Made by a program: the position numbers and the translations under genes
DNA from: Haliotis asinina
Taxonomy: Eukaryota; Mollusca; Gastropoda; Lepetellida; Haliotidae
Assembly: GCF_037392515.1 (NCBI RefSeq)
Contig: NC_090290.1
Location: forward strand, 40,075,753 to 40,139,752
DNA: 64,000 nucleotides
Direction: 5' to 3'
Part shown: in pieces, positions 23,901 through 35,012 of the stretch
Position numbering within the stretch: the first letter of the stretch is position 1
How the letters are laid out: every line of letters begins with the position of its first letter
Notes under the pieces: model-generated
Seen by the model: the letters and a program-made list of their open reading frames with translations, nothing else
Told to the model about the DNA's origin: nothing
Database searches by the model: none

Positions 23901-26900
23901 AATGGCAATGTTTCTTCTCGTTTTCAAAATGTTGTTTTCTCTGACGTCCGCGCGTATTGTCATTGTTGATTGGTTTATCTGTCGACAGGTCCGTCAAATT
24001 ATCAGCGATTTCGGTGTCCTCATCGCCATTGTGTTGATGGTTCTTGTCGATTATCTTCTCGGACTTCCAACACCCAAACTGACCGTGCCAGAGGAGTTCA
24101 AGGTAAGAGCTTGAACTACAACTTGAGTCATCTGGTCTGAATTTCAAAATCTATTCAACATTGTCTGTAACAAAGTATTTAATCATTTAAAATTTATATT
24201 AAATTTCTAGCCATCTGTAGAACAAACCCAGTTCAGGTTCTACTAGACGTAAGTTATCAGATTTTCACTTGAACATTTGTGTATTTCTTCTAGCCTACCC
24301 GCTCTGACAGAGGCTGGTTCATCAACCCTTTCTCTGACAAGAACCCCTGGTGGTTGGCTCTGGCTGCCGGTCTCCCTGCCATCATCGGCACCATCCTTAT
24401 CTTTATGGACCAGCAGATCACCGCCGTCATCGTCAATAGGAAGGAAAACCTCCTCAAGGTCAGTGACGCCCGACCTTGACCTTGTAGTATAACGTCCCTG
24501 CCGTATATTTATCACGCGTCAGGCCAGGACTCTTTGATTTCAACAAATGAAAACGTTCCATATTTTGAACTGACTTTAGAAAGGCATGTGGACACTAATA
24601 TGAACATCACTCTGACTACAAGGTTCCATCTAGGACTAGGAACCCTTATTTTGACGTAGCCTTTAGTCTTCTTCCAAACAGCCTCTCAGATACACCATGT
24701 ATATAACACCTATTCCCCTTCCCTTACAGAAAGGCAAAGGCTACCATCTTGATCTGTTCGTGCTGTCCATCCTGGTCGCTGCCCACTCCCTGCTTGGACT
24801 CCCCTGGTATGTCGCCGCCACTGTGTCCGCCATTGCCCACATCCAGAGTCTCAGGAAAGAGTCCGAGTCCACAGCCCCCGGAGACAAACCCGCCTTCCTG
24901 GGTGTCAGGTAATACCCTTACATGACTTTACCCCATAACACTGGAAAACAACCACGTATAGCCTTCACAGAATTTTCTGTAGCTCTATGAAGTATGCCCC
25001 TTTCTCATCCAGTTTCCACCGGGTACCCATTTTACAACTTGCATGAAAATATTACCAATGATAATAAATCCAAAACAGTACTTGCTTTCTTTACCCCATG
25101 CCTTAGTCTAGAAAGCCATCACATCTTCATCGAGTTTTCTGTAACTCTGTGAAGTCTGTGAAGTTCCACAGGGTACCCCTTTACAACGTTTATCATGTTA
25201 CCGATGAAAATGAACCCAATATGATTAATTTAACCAAGTTACCTTTGAGAACAGTATATGTACGTCAAAACAAGTAGTGTTAGGGCACAAGTTTCCCCTT
25301 AGAAAGGTCTTGCAGCCTATTAAATTGGCACCCCGTGGTGCAAGTAATATTTATCAGCAACATATATGTCCAAATAGTGACATTGCTCCTAGTCCTGAGT
25401 CATTATTACGAGCGAAACGGCTAGTTAAATAAGGTTTACATATTAATGAATGTCATCACTATCAAAAATTTGTTATCACTTATAAGACAGGACACACCTT
25501 GTGGACACCTCGTAATAGTTCCCTTGGTGAGGCCAAACTTCGCTAATCACATATATTTCTTCACCTGTTTAAGTACGAGATTAAAGTTATGTTACTGTGT
25601 AATCTATAGTCATAAATTCCTAGCAGACACCCCACCCGCTTCCAACAATCACAAAATCAACTGTTCCGTCAAGACGGCAAACACGCAAGATAACACGGGT
25701 TGTACGTGATTAAAGAGTCAAGTAATAAATTATTACTCTGTTAGAAGCTATTAAACCGGCCATGTTGATGCAGATCATAAATCTCCAGAGATGAAATGAG
25801 CACCTTTTGACGGATCGCCATGATGAAACACACATATGTTTAACATGCGTTTCATCTGTTGCCTGTTACGTACTTACACATAAACTTATTATTAATATGA
25901 GTTCTCGTCAATCGTTGCTGTATGTATAAATCAGAACACTAATAGTACTGCTTTATCTCATGAGCAGTGTTAGCTCGATGACCAAGCAAATACGCACGGC
26001 AATGAAAAGTATTCATGGCGAGTTTGAATTCATCTGGACTAAACTTCAAAGAAATTCAATGTGTTCGTTATCGATAGGCCATCAGGGTTGACAGCCCCGG
26101 GCGCTGGTGCTGCTTATATCGCTAATCTGTCTACATCACCAGGTCATTCTCATCAACGACTTCTGTTTGTTTTCAGAGAACAAAGAGTCACCGCTCTTCT
26201 TGTCGGAATCCTCAGCGGTTTGGCTGTGCTTATCACAAACGTCCTGAAGGTAAACTGAGAGTCATATCTCGCTCGTCCTAAGTATCGGTGATTAATTAAT
26301 CAACCCATCTGCTTTGTAATTTTCCCATTAAAACAGGTTCCCGTTTTCTCATGTCTAGTGTGTGGTTCACAATTTGTAATTGTGTTGACATACACGTGTT
26401 GCCGACATGTCACGAGCCTACTTGAACATGACGGCATAGGGTTCAGAGCTGTGAATTAGCCAAGTCGTTAGACCGTTCGCTCGTCACTCCTGCCCCGAGT
26501 TTGATCCTTGACATTGGTAGAATCGTTTTGTCCTGTAAACACATGTTGACACGTATTTGTGGGTTCTGTCAGTCACCTTGTCTTTGTGTTGCAGGTTATT
26601 CCTATGCCAGTGTTGTATGGCGTGTTCTTCTACATGGGATTCTCCGCCCTCAAAGGAATGCAGGTAAGACTCAAACCCACAATCCTCACACAACCTTCAG
26701 GCGAACACACTGACCGCTAGGCCACCATTATGTAAAGCTAATTGTCTCCCTCCATATGGTAAAGCCTCTATATCGTCCACATGTAAATCGTCTTCTACAT
26801 CCTTTTGTATAGCACCCTGATGGTCTGTCGAGCTCATCGCGTATCAGGGTCCAATAATTACGTGTTCGAATCAAGAATTACGCTTCCTGGCTTGTTAGCA

Positions 26901-28871
26901 CCCGCGAATATGGTTACAATACGTTTTAGAAATGCTCCTGGCTTTGAATCATCGCTATGCCCATTTTACTGTAAAAAGGGCTTAAGACCGAGGTCACTCA
27001 CTCACTCAGTGGATAGGTATGATCTACGGGGAGGGGTTGTGAGTGGTGGGGATTAAACATGAAGTGGCATGCATTTGGGTCAACCGATGATGATCAGTTT
27101 CTAAATTATCACAAGGAAAGGCTCAAGCCCACCATCCTCACACGACGTTCAAGCGAACACACTAACCGTTATGCTACCATTATATAAAGGCAATACTCTC
27201 TCCATGTGATAAAGCCTAAATATCGTCCATATGCAAATCGTCTTCTGTATCGCTGTGTATAGCACCCCAATGATCTTTTGAGTTCCCCGTGTATCAGGAT
27301 CCGATAATCGCGTGTTCGAATCCAAGAATTGCCGCGGATATATATTCTCCAGGTTTGTTATAACCTGCAGTCATGGCTACAATATGCTTAAAAGTGTTTC
27401 GGGTTTTACACCATCGGTAAGCTCACATTACTGTCAAAATTCACTCACTCAATTCAAAGGCAGGGTTACCACTCAACATACATTTACATACAGCTCTTAT
27501 CTACCCCAATGTTAACTTTATCTACGTTTGTTTTGTTACAGTTTATCGACCGGGTGCTCCTTTTCTTCATGCCAAGCAAATACCAGCCCGACTACAAGTA
27601 CCTGCGTCATGTCCGTCTGTGGCGCGTCCATATCTTCACCTTCGTCCAGATTCTCTGCCTAGTTGCTTTGTGGGTGGTGAAGAGCATCAAGTCCATCTCC
27701 ATCGGCTTCCCCCTCTTGGTACGACATCACCGAAAACACAATATTGCCAACTCTGCCTACACGTCTAAGACTAATATTACTGCACCTATTCTCGCGGCAC
27801 CCGTGAAAGGGTGGATTAGAATATCGGCCTTCAGCAACTCATGCTTGTCGTAAGAGGCGACTAAAAGGATCACGTTGTCAGACTCGTTGACTTAGTTGAC
27901 ACATGTCATTGGTTCCCAGTTGATGTTCATGCTGTTGAGCACTGGATTGTCTGTTCCAGACTCGATTATTTAAAGACCACAGACAAATAGCTGTGATGAA
28001 ATTAAACTGACTGACTCATTCGGTCGCCTTAATTCCATGTACAGAGTTATGCCCCTTACACCAGGTTCAAGGCTGGAATGTTCATCCGTAATGATATTTG
28101 TTCATTTGGCACCGAATCTGTTGTCTTGAGTTTCCAGTTTATCTTAGCATTCACAGCCCTGATGTTACTGGAACGCTGCTCTATCTCATTCAATAAGCAT
28201 CGTCGCTAAAGGAAAACAAAGAAAAGAATATTCATTGATACATGGATGATGTATGGTTAGAACGTGGAAATAAAAAATGCACTTTTTCACCCGATTCAAA
28301 AATGTAATTACAACTGCTCGAAAATCAATCAACATTTTTTGTTTTTTGTCGACAGGTTGTGTTCACTGGCGTTGTAAGGAAGATCTTGGACTGTGTGTTC
28401 ACCCAGTATGAGCTGAAATACCTGGACGATATCCTCCCCAACGCAAAGAAAGACAAGGTCAAGGACTCCGAGAAGGTAAGGGAGACAATTCAATACTGTA
28501 AATTTTAACGGACGCAAGAATTGGAACAGTTCATGGGTTTTCAAGTAACATTTTATTGTTTCAAAGCCATTTTAGCCATGTTATCGAAATACAAAAATAC
28601 CAAACTGATTTGAGATAACTGTTGAAATGCGTAGCCAACTGCTTTTTTATCTGTTTGTGTAACTAACACATACAGCGAATGACTGAGCAAGTGGTACTGC
28701 TGTACCTTGTTTTAGTACCTCAGTGGTATCTTTGGTAATTCTATGCTTTTGTTCTAGAATGAAAAGTCGGAACCATCCTTTAAAAACATCGTGGGCGAGA
28801 AGAAACCTGCCTTCTACATCAGCAACGAAAGCAACGACTTGGACAACGCGTATAAAAGGAAAGGGCATGAT
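17930..28871 (+). CDS. SLC4: SLC4-family sodium-coupled bicarbonate transporter, 18 coding exons, complete
   Basis: Membrane carrier that moves HCO3-/CO3= across the plasma membrane, by family homology coupled to Na+ (NBC/NDCBE branch). Coding exons: 17930-18005, 19132-19218, 20037-20208, 20429-20589, 20858-21013, 21339-21694, 22022-22284, 22436-22610, 22985-23118, 23286-23844, 23989-24102, 24294-24458, 24730-24908, 26177-26249, 26595-26663, 27542-27718, 28356-28475, 28758-28871. All have AG/GT borders, and all phases join to 3150 nt (1049 aa), normal for the family. Residues 1 to about 440 are the cytoplasmic domain, with family motifs [47 protein letters not shown] and [13 protein letters not shown]. 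The rest is the membrane domain: [81 protein letters not shown] and the tail [10 protein letters not shown]. The N-terminus is short and lacks the His-rich stretch of many relatives; exon 2 is assigned from splice phase. Which SLC4A subtype it equals cannot be settled by eye. Confidence 0.92.
18784..18892. mobile_element. Palindromic MITE, copy 1
   Basis: The outer arms GGGCCTA and TAGGCCC pair, as do TACGATAGTCGTAAATG.. and ..TTACGACTATCTTAG, so the 109-bp segment can fold into one long hairpin. A second copy is at 39836. It lies in the SLC4 intron between coding exons 1 and 2. Confidence 0.7.
19473..19552 (-). mobile_element. SINE tail fragment
   Basis: TATTTTACGCTGCAAATAGC and CAATATTTCAG mark the tail end of a SINE on the minus strand. 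The rest is lost. Confidence 0.45.
19587..19889 (+). mobile_element. SINE family A, full length with long tail
   Basis: The most complete + strand copy: head CCGTGAAGTTCCGGGTTAGA, all internal blocks, GCCGCCATATAGCTGGAATA, then GTGCGGTGTAAAGCGAAACT and about 40 bp of (CTCA)n tail. It lies just upstream of SLC4 coding exon 3. Confidence 0.85.
21116..21260 (+). mobile_element. SINE family B (tRNA-headed), decayed
   Basis: A-box-like CGCCCAGTGGTTGAAACATT and an intact B box GGGTTCGATTCC 45 bp later. The body is not well conserved. In the intron before SLC4 coding exon 6. Confidence 0.55.
21743..21822 (+). mobile_element. SINE family A fragment
   Basis: GTTGATCATTGGGTTGTCTG to GAGCTGTACTATTGCCCAGT. 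A truncated 3' part that has lost its tail. Confidence 0.5.
22630..22696 (+). mobile_element. SINE tail fragment
   Basis: CTGCATGAGACACAAAACTA followed by AACTCACTCACTCACTCACT. Only the 3' end remains, 20 bp after SLC4 coding exon 8. Confidence 0.5.
23286..23844 (+). CDS. SLC4: SLC4 coding exon 10 with the large glycosylated extracellular loop
   Basis: The longest coding exon (residues about 527-713). It encodes two membrane helices, an extracellular loop of about 100 residues and the start of the next helix. The loop has four cysteines (VCHC.., ADCKEMF.., WHCVGP) and five N-glycosylation sequons (NFT, NHT, NMT, NST, NMT) within a Thr/Met-rich stretch. A long third extracellular loop with four cysteines is typical of the sodium-coupled members (SLC4A4/5/7/8/10), whereas the anion exchangers AE1-3 carry glycans on the next loop. 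This is the main reason for calling the gene sodium-coupled. Confidence 0.8.
24925..25225 (+). repeat. Tandem duplication inside SLC4 intron
   Basis: Two diverged copies of about 140 bp (24925-25073 and 25090-25225). Both contain CTTTACCCCATR, TTTTCTGTA.CTCT.TGAAGT, CCAC.GGGTACCC and TTACAAC.T. No coding potential. Confidence 0.65.
26450..26540 (+). mobile_element. SINE family B head fragment
   Basis: TTAGCCAAGTCGTTAGACCG (A box) and CCGAGTTTGATCC (decayed B box), just before SLC4 coding exon 15. Confidence 0.5.
26664..27460. repeat. Diverged tandem duplication of a composite two-headed tRNA-like repeat
   Basis: Copy 1 is about 26664-27015 and copy 2 about 27113-27460. Each opens with a minus-strand tRNA-like head (TTGAGTCTT/GGGTTT B box; TGGCCTAGCGGT A box in copy 1). 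Then comes a shared AAAGCCT..ATATCGTCCA segment and a plus-strand tRNA-like head (TATAGCACCC.GATG..CT to ACGTGTTCGAATC or GCGTGTTCGAATCC), with an ACTCACTCA end. The array lies in the intron before SLC4 coding exon 16. Confidence 0.6.
27797..28020 (+). mobile_element. SINE family A
   Basis: From CACCCGTGAAAGGGTGGATT to ATTAAACTGACTGACTCATT. A short deletion removes part of the TGCGCAGATCGA block. In the SLC4 intron between coding exons 16 and 17. Confidence 0.75.
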
Positions 28872-29452
28872 ATCTCAACAGATATGATGAAAATAAACAG
28901 ATGTTAAACATAAGCGGACAGCAGATTATAGGCTTGTTTATAAGCATTATCAATGCTACGTAGAATGCCAGGGTTCCGATCCATACGGCGTCCGTACCGT
29001 CCTTACGTTTACCAATTTACGAATGCCGCAACGCTTTGAACCCTTTCTAGATCTGGACCCTGGCCTTGATTTCTTGTAACAAAATGAACTTTTAACTTAT
29101 TTGCAAACTGAGTTTGACATTTTGACTCAGATGAGTCTCTTTGCCATTGGCATTTCTCAAACGTAATCCAAACTGTACTAGTTTCGTGGATATGTGCGCT
29201 ATAAAAATATCCCATAACAATGATAATAATAAAATAATAGTGATAATAATTCCCCTAACTGATTCCCCTGACTCTGGCTGCCTTTTTCATCTTAAAATTG
29301 ATTTTACACCCATTTATCCCAGTTGGAAACAGTGATGTATGAGAAATCGGTATGAATGCTTCATTTTTAAATTTATGTGTGGGAAGATATTGTATGTGAT
29401 TTGCACTGTACATTGTGCACAATCTGATATTGAAGAAATATTTTTATGGTTG

Positions 29453-29458
29453 AATAAA
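29453..29458 (+). terminator. Poly(A) signal of the SLC4 gene
   Basis: AATAAA 582 bp after the stop codon, followed by an A-rich and then a TGTGTGTG-containing segment. It is the first canonical hexamer in an otherwise gene-free 3' flank, giving a 3' UTR of about 0.6 kb. Confidence 0.65.
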
Positions 29459-29601
29459 TGAAAGAAAAACCCAAGAATATGTGTGTGAATCATATGTTTA
29501 CTGCTTGGTCATCGCCAGCACGTTTATGTTCGTTTACGCTGGAATACAGTCTGATGAAGACTTCCGTCTCTTCCATTACAATGGTCATTCTTGCTAACTT
29601 G

Positions 29602-29704
29602 TTGGCTTATGCCATCGTATACCAGTTATATTTATTACTCTTGATCATTGGATTGTCTGGTCCAGTCATATAGCTGGAGTATAAGTGTGGCGCTAAACAT
29701 TGAA
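29602..29704 (+). mobile_element. SINE family A 3' fragment
   Basis: CTTGATCATTGGATTGTCTG, CATATAGCTGGAGTATAAGT and GTGGCGCTAAACAT. Confidence 0.55.
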
Positions 29705-31236
29705 GATTCTGCAAAAACATCTGGCAAGCATTGTGTATTTGAATCTGTAAGATGTGAAACAATATCTGACTTACCATTATCTGGAACACAGAAGTGTCTC
29801 ACTACATGACTGTAAAATTTCCTTCTTTGTTTCAACAAAACTGAATTCTTGAATACGCCCCATGTCTGCATATCTAACAGCACTCATGGTCAGTTAGTCT
29901 GTAGAGTTTTTCCCTTGGTCATGTCAGGAGCTTGTGAATTATTCTTGGTATGTCTGGTTTCTTGGTTTGTAAACACCATGGGTTTGGGTTTGACAAAAAT
30001 CCGTGAATTCAGGCTTTCGTCACGTTAAGGTGACACTTTGATATTACGACTTTTGTGTTCAAATTAAGCTCACTCTATTTATCAAGAAACAAATATGTAA
30101 ACAAAAAGCATATATCACATCATAAAAACAAAGAAATCAAACATCTGCCTTTCATTATATTTTCCAAGAAAATGTACAGAACTGAATGGTAATTCCACTG
30201 AAAATAGGTTTTGTAACCATACGTAATACATAATTTGGGAGAAAAAAGCAAAGGAACAGAAACAATTGAAATTACAATCCAGGACAGGTTTATATAAATC
30301 AATACAAAATTATCGCACTACGTACCACGCATCTAATGAATGCTATATCTCCCAATGGTTAAAACCAAAAGGAATTCAACTGGGATGCAATGGCGGTCCA
30401 TTTGTGGTCTTTTCTATATAACTGTAATGAACTTCAGGAACATTCGCCTCTTTCCGTAATTGTGTCCCGAAATAGTACGAGTCGGTGTCTTCTGCCGTTG
30501 TCGGCCACCGCAGATTTTAGGGCGCTTCAGTATGGAATACTGTAAGGGACATTCTCGCGATTCCGTACTTCAGTGACAATAACACATCTTTACATTCGTC
30601 ACCACTCGCCCCTTAACGTAACTTTCGGCTTATCCCGGAATAAAACGAGAGGGTCACGAATGATAACGTTAATGACTAAGTAACTGAACATAGTTTTACG
30701 CCGTTTTTAGCCGCAATCCAACGATATCATTCCGGGGGATTACACAGATTCTACCCATGAAGAGAATGGAACCTGAATCTTGGGAAAAAAGTGAACGCTT
30801 GAACCACGCGACTACTCAAACAGCTTCGGTGTTTCAGAAATCTTCTGGTTCACAGCTCTGTATATAAAGCAGTGTAAGAGACAGAGGACAGTGGCACCGT
30901 GGCACAAGATGCAGCTGACATTGACTAACGTTATATATTAACCAGAGGCGTAACCAGACTTCTCATTATCACGTCACGAGATGTGAGATACATCAGTGTT
31001 TATCATACACATAACATATTCTGTTATATCATTCCAGTTTTTGTTCAGTTACATTTGAACAAGATCAGAAAAACGAATTTAACTTGACTCAAATTCTCCC
31101 AACTGCTTATTATTACTAAAGACTGTTCACTTCTTTGGGTCAGACAATCGTGGTTAGGTATTCGCAGATATATTGCAAGTAGAAATCGAGACAATACTAA
31201 TTTTTGTCATTTGCTGCCTCTTTAGTGTCTACTTGT
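29705..31236. other. Gene-free stretch with a small inverted repeat and an old SINE B
   Basis: 30594-30664 is a short hairpin-ended segment (CATTCGTCACC ... GGGTCACGAATG) related to the element at 8152. 30675-30822 is a SINE B on the minus strand, recognised from TAGTTTTACGCCGTTTTTAG at its tail and CGCTTGAACCACGCGACTAC at its head. Nothing else is recognised. Confidence 0.5.
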
Positions 31237-31455
31237 GGATATTAGGGGTAGAACTGATCTTCAGTAACCCGTGCTTGTCGTAAGATGCGACCAACGGGAT
31301 CGGGTGGTCAGGCTTTGCTGACTTGGCTGACACGTGTCATTGGTTCCCGATTCCGCTGATCGACGCTCATGATTTTGATCACTGGGTTGTCTAGTTCAGT
31401 TGGATTATTTACAGATCGCTACCATACAGCTGGAATATTGCTCAGTCAGTCACAC
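31237..31455 (+). mobile_element. SINE family A
   Basis: AGGGGTAGAACTGATCTTCA to CAGCTGGAATATTGCTCAGT. The GCGGCGTAAAAC part is deleted, and the tail is only CAGTCACACACTCC. Confidence 0.75.
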
Positions 31456-32367
31456 ACTCCTTCTTAATGTCATTGTATGAAGGAGATCAGTACTTCTAAT
31501 AATATCCAACCTTGATAATAGTGTACGTACGTGCTTGCGTACTGATACATTAGAACTACAAACATGGCGCCCCGAGAGGAAGAGAGGTATGCGATAGAAA
31601 AAATAATAACCTATTACATACACACACAGGCACATATACACATACACACGCACGCACGCACCCACATACGCACACATACAAATTATGCATACAGTTACGG
31701 TTAAGCATTTACCGTGACAAGCAATGTAAGAAATCCCCTGTGAACCAGCAGAACAGAACAAAGACAAGTTTAAAGTATTCAAATATTATTATGTAGCAAA
31801 GAGAACAAGGTATACAAAGTCACATTTCAATAGTCGCAATATCGATTTCAAATACAATACAAATGAAACATAATCTAAGGCAATGGGTCACAGAATATAA
31901 TACCAAATGCACCAAAGTCATAGTCAGTTACTGCGAGAGAGAAACGTTCGTGCAGAATGTAACACAGCGATCGGTCTGACAGTGGTTATGAAGTTGAAGC
32001 GTTGGCAGAGGCAGAATGACAAACTCCAGCGAATGAATGTGAATGTGTGTATCTGTGTCACTCACAACACGGCAGCTAGCCTTTATATATATTCAGTAAT
32101 AGTTTCAAGAACTTTCCAGCCCTTACGATCAACGCCACTACCGTAGAATGCCCTCGAAACAGTGTCTCCCTGAAGTCAAATAATAAACAGCCAAGGGCAG
32201 ATAACTTCCGGAAAAACCTGCTGCCAAACTCCTAAAAATGCGGATGATCTATTATACGAAATGTGACCCATAATAAGTATTATTCGAAACATTAAACGTT
32301 GTGACCCAATAATAATTATTACTTAATTAACAACAAAATATACAGAAAATACACACTCGTAACAATA
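31456..32367. other. Gene-free stretch
   Basis: Contains a (CA)/(ACGC) tract at about 31620-31680 and a doubled phrase at 32262-32322 (TGTGACCCA.TAATAA.TATTA). No exon recognised. Confidence 0.5.
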
Positions 32368-32412
32368 CACACACGCACGCACGCACGCACGCGCACACAC
32401 ACACACATACAT

Positions 32413-32447
<35 letters not shown>

Positions 32448-32452
32448 TACAT

Positions 32453-32519
<67 letters not shown>

Positions 32520-32562
32520 TACATACATACATACATACATACATACATACATACATACATTT
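32368..32562. repeat. Compound (ACGC)n/(AC)n/(ATAC)n microsatellite
   Basis: ACGC units, then alternating (AC)n and (ATAC)n blocks, ending in about 12 ATAC units. Apparent frames rich in Val, Cys, Tyr and Met on the minus strand are artefacts of it. Confidence 0.95.
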
Positions 32563-32660
32563 ATTTGTATAGCAACGACATCCAGTACTACGTACTGCTT
32601 AAAAACGCAATGTTTTCCTTCGACCACTAGATGTCCATCACAACGGCACATCGTATTTTC

Positions 32661-32769
32661 AATCACAACTCCCTGGATATCTTACAACTAATATCATCAC
32701 TGAGCGCCAATTCAGCCACAACTCCCTGGAGATCCTACAACTAATATCACCACTGAGCGCCAATTCAGC
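32661..32769 (+). repeat. Tandem duplication, about 55 bp x 2
   Basis: CAACTCCCTGGA(T/G)ATC(T/C)TAC, then AACTAATATCA(T/C)CACTGAGC and GCCAATTCAGC, occur twice head to tail with only a few differences, so the duplication is recent. Confidence 0.9.
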
Positions 32770-33149
32770 TGATGGTCTTTGCCAATCGAGTCATAAATAC
32801 ATAAACGCACTGACAGCCCGTACCTGACTGGACACAACACAGAGGGGTCAGTCACCGACAAATTCTGACGGTGTAGGTGGATTGAGTGACTCGACTCAGG
32901 TACATACGGTAATGCGTCAAATACCGAAAGAATCACCCACTTCAAACACGCAACAAACAAAGTGCTCTAATCACGCCCGTACAGTCGGAATCGGTGTATT
33001 GACCTGTTCCTATTGTTCAGCGATGAATCATACACAACGGTAATGGAGTTTCACATGTCTTGCCAAATATTTCGAATGTTTATTGCGGGCAAATATGTCG
33101 CTCTGCGTTTGATACACTGAGAGCCGGTGGTCAACGGCATTTAACCAAC

Positions 33150-33395
33150 TACTAGCAAACGTATGACGGGCGTTCACAATAAGAGAACGGCTGATTTATC
33201 TGGTCAGTAAGGCCAATGTCGAATATCGTCACGCTCTGTTGTGACGCCACTCCTTCGTCGGGCAGTTAATGAAAGACCTAGGGCTCCTGAAAATGATAAT
33301 GCTCTCAAACATAGCATTACCCTGATACTAGTGAACGTATTTGACAGGCCTCACAATAAGAGAACGACTGTTTTACTTGGTCAATATTGTCACTT
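33150..33395 (+). repeat. Diverged direct duplication
   Basis: 33150-33230 and 33330-33395 share CTAG..AACGTAT..GAC.GGC, then TCACAATAAGAGAACG.CTG, TTTA..TGGTCA and TGTCAC. No coding content. Confidence 0.65.
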
Positions 33396-33468
33396 TGATT
33401 AATCCTGGATTAAATCCCTTACTGACATGAAGTGGATTAACTGAAAGGGATCAGAAATATAAACTGGT

Positions 33469-34219
33469 AAAGACAAGAGTTTTTATGGATGACAACTTCT
33501 TTGTTGAGAAGAGTGACGAAGTTTCGAAGTATGTTCTTACCTCATCATCTGACCTGATGAAGAAGAAGTAAGAACATACTTCGACCTGATGAAGACGTAA
33601 GAACATACTTCGACCAGATGAAGACGTAAGAACATACTTCGACCTGATGAAGACGTAAGAACATACTTCGACCTGATGAAGACGTAAGGGCATACTTCGA
33701 CTTGATGAAGACGTAAGGACATACTTCGACCTGATGAAGACGTAAGAACGTACTTCGACCTGATGAAGACGTAAGAACATACTTCGACCTGATGAAGACG
33801 TAAGGACATACTTCGACCTGATGAAGACGTAAGAACGTACTTCGACCTGATGAAGACGTAAGAACATACTTCGACCTGATGAAGACGTAAGAACATACTT
33901 CGACCTGATGAAGTCGTAAGAACATACTTCGACCTGATGAAGACGTAAGGACATACTTCGACCTGATGAAGACGTAAGGACATACTTCGACCTGATGAAG
34001 ACGTAAGAACGTACTTCGACCTGATGAAGACGTAAGAACATACTTCGACCTGATGAAGACGTAAGAACATACTTCGACCTGATGAAGATGTAAAAGCATA
34101 CTTCGACTTGATGAAGACGTAAGGACATACTTCGACCTGATGAAGACGTAAGAACATACTTCGAAACGCCGCGACTCTTCACAATAAAGAAGTTGTCATC
34201 CATTAAAACTCTTGTCTTT
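33469..34219. mobile_element. Foldback-like element: 29-bp minisatellite inside 72-bp inverted repeats
   Basis: The left arm 33469-33540 (AAAGACAAGAGTTTTTATGG ... TTTCGAAGTATGTTCTTAC) is nearly a perfect reverse complement of the right arm 34148-34219. Between them run about 20 head-to-tail copies of a 29-bp unit, CGACCTGATGAAGACGTAAG plus AACATACTT, with few substitutions. The inner end of each arm is itself part of a repeat unit. No transposase is present and no target-site duplication is clear. The structure resembles foldback transposons or the satellite-bearing non-autonomous elements known in molluscs. Confidence 0.8.
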
Positions 34220-34579
34220 ATGTGTATCACTTCTAAATGACCATCAAAGACTCTATAAACTGTTGTTCAGGTTTTGTGACTTGATTGAATAAGCGTCTCT
34301 CCTCTCAAACAAATTTCGTTTGCTTGAGTTAAAACATTCACTTATGGGTCAACAACACCTGATATGAACATATACAAAAAAAACTTTTACTCTCGTGTTA
34401 GATTTGGAGATCGAGATACACGTGTATATTATAATACTGAAAATGACTCGCGTTAGCGCGCGGTTAACAAGAAAACGAGGAATCTTGCAAGTTAACGAGC
34501 GGTTTGATTCGACTGCAGTGAGTACAGACGACTGTGAACATACTGTACTGTGTTTGTTCCCTTTGTGATACGCACCCGT

Positions 34580-34792
34580 CAATGTCCGGGCTAGAACTGG
34601 TCTTCAGCAACTCTTACGCTTGTTGCAAGGAGCTTCTAACGGGTGGCCAAAGCGCTGACATGGTTGACACATGTCATTGTATCTCAACTGCGGAGAATGG
34701 TGCTCATGTAATTGATCACTGGATTGTCTGGTGCAGACTTGATTATTTACATATAGCCATATATGCCATATAGCTGGCATATTGCCTCGTGA
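34580..34792 (+). mobile_element. SINE family A
   Basis: TCCGGGCTAGAACTGGTCTT to GCCATATAGCTGGCATATTG; the extreme 3' end is lost. Confidence 0.75.
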
Positions 34793-34863
34793 TATACATT
34801 GCTTATTTCCAAGACAGCATATTTACCTCGCAAAACGTACACTACTGATAACATTTGTCAATG

Positions 34864-35012
34864 GGGGTAGCCTAGTGGTTAAAGCGTTCGCTCGCCACGA
34901 CGAAGATACGGGTTCGATTCTCCAGATGGGTACAATGTGTGGAGCCCATTTCTAATGTTTCTGTGATATGACTTGAACATCGCCAAAAGAGGTTTAAAAC
35001 CATCTTCACTCA
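34864..35012 (+). mobile_element. SINE family B (tRNA-headed), good copy
   Basis: GTAGCCTAGTGGTTAAAGCG (A box), ACGGGTTCGATTCTCC (B box) and the body CAATGTGTGGAGCCCATTTC. The tail region is decayed. The clearest pol III promoter in the window. Confidence 0.85.

Noticed and set aside
28869-28907. A longer C-terminus of the SLC4 protein (…[13 protein letters not shown])
   Set aside because: Base-by-base counting across the line break shows an extra A; the frame ends at the TGA 28869-28871 after KRKRA.
32319-32666. Val/Cys/Tyr-rich minus-strand frames
   Set aside because: Translations of (AC)n/(ATAC)n repeats.
33451-34230. Three overlapping minus-strand frames of 184-259 codons rich in VEVCSYVFIRSKYVLTSSSG
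   Set aside because: They are translations of the 29-bp minisatellite, open in all three frames because the unit has no stops; there is no start context and no unique sequence.
34864-34940. Possible functional tRNA gene
   Set aside because: A and B boxes are good, but the segment does not fold into a complete tRNA with acceptor stem and continues into a SINE body.
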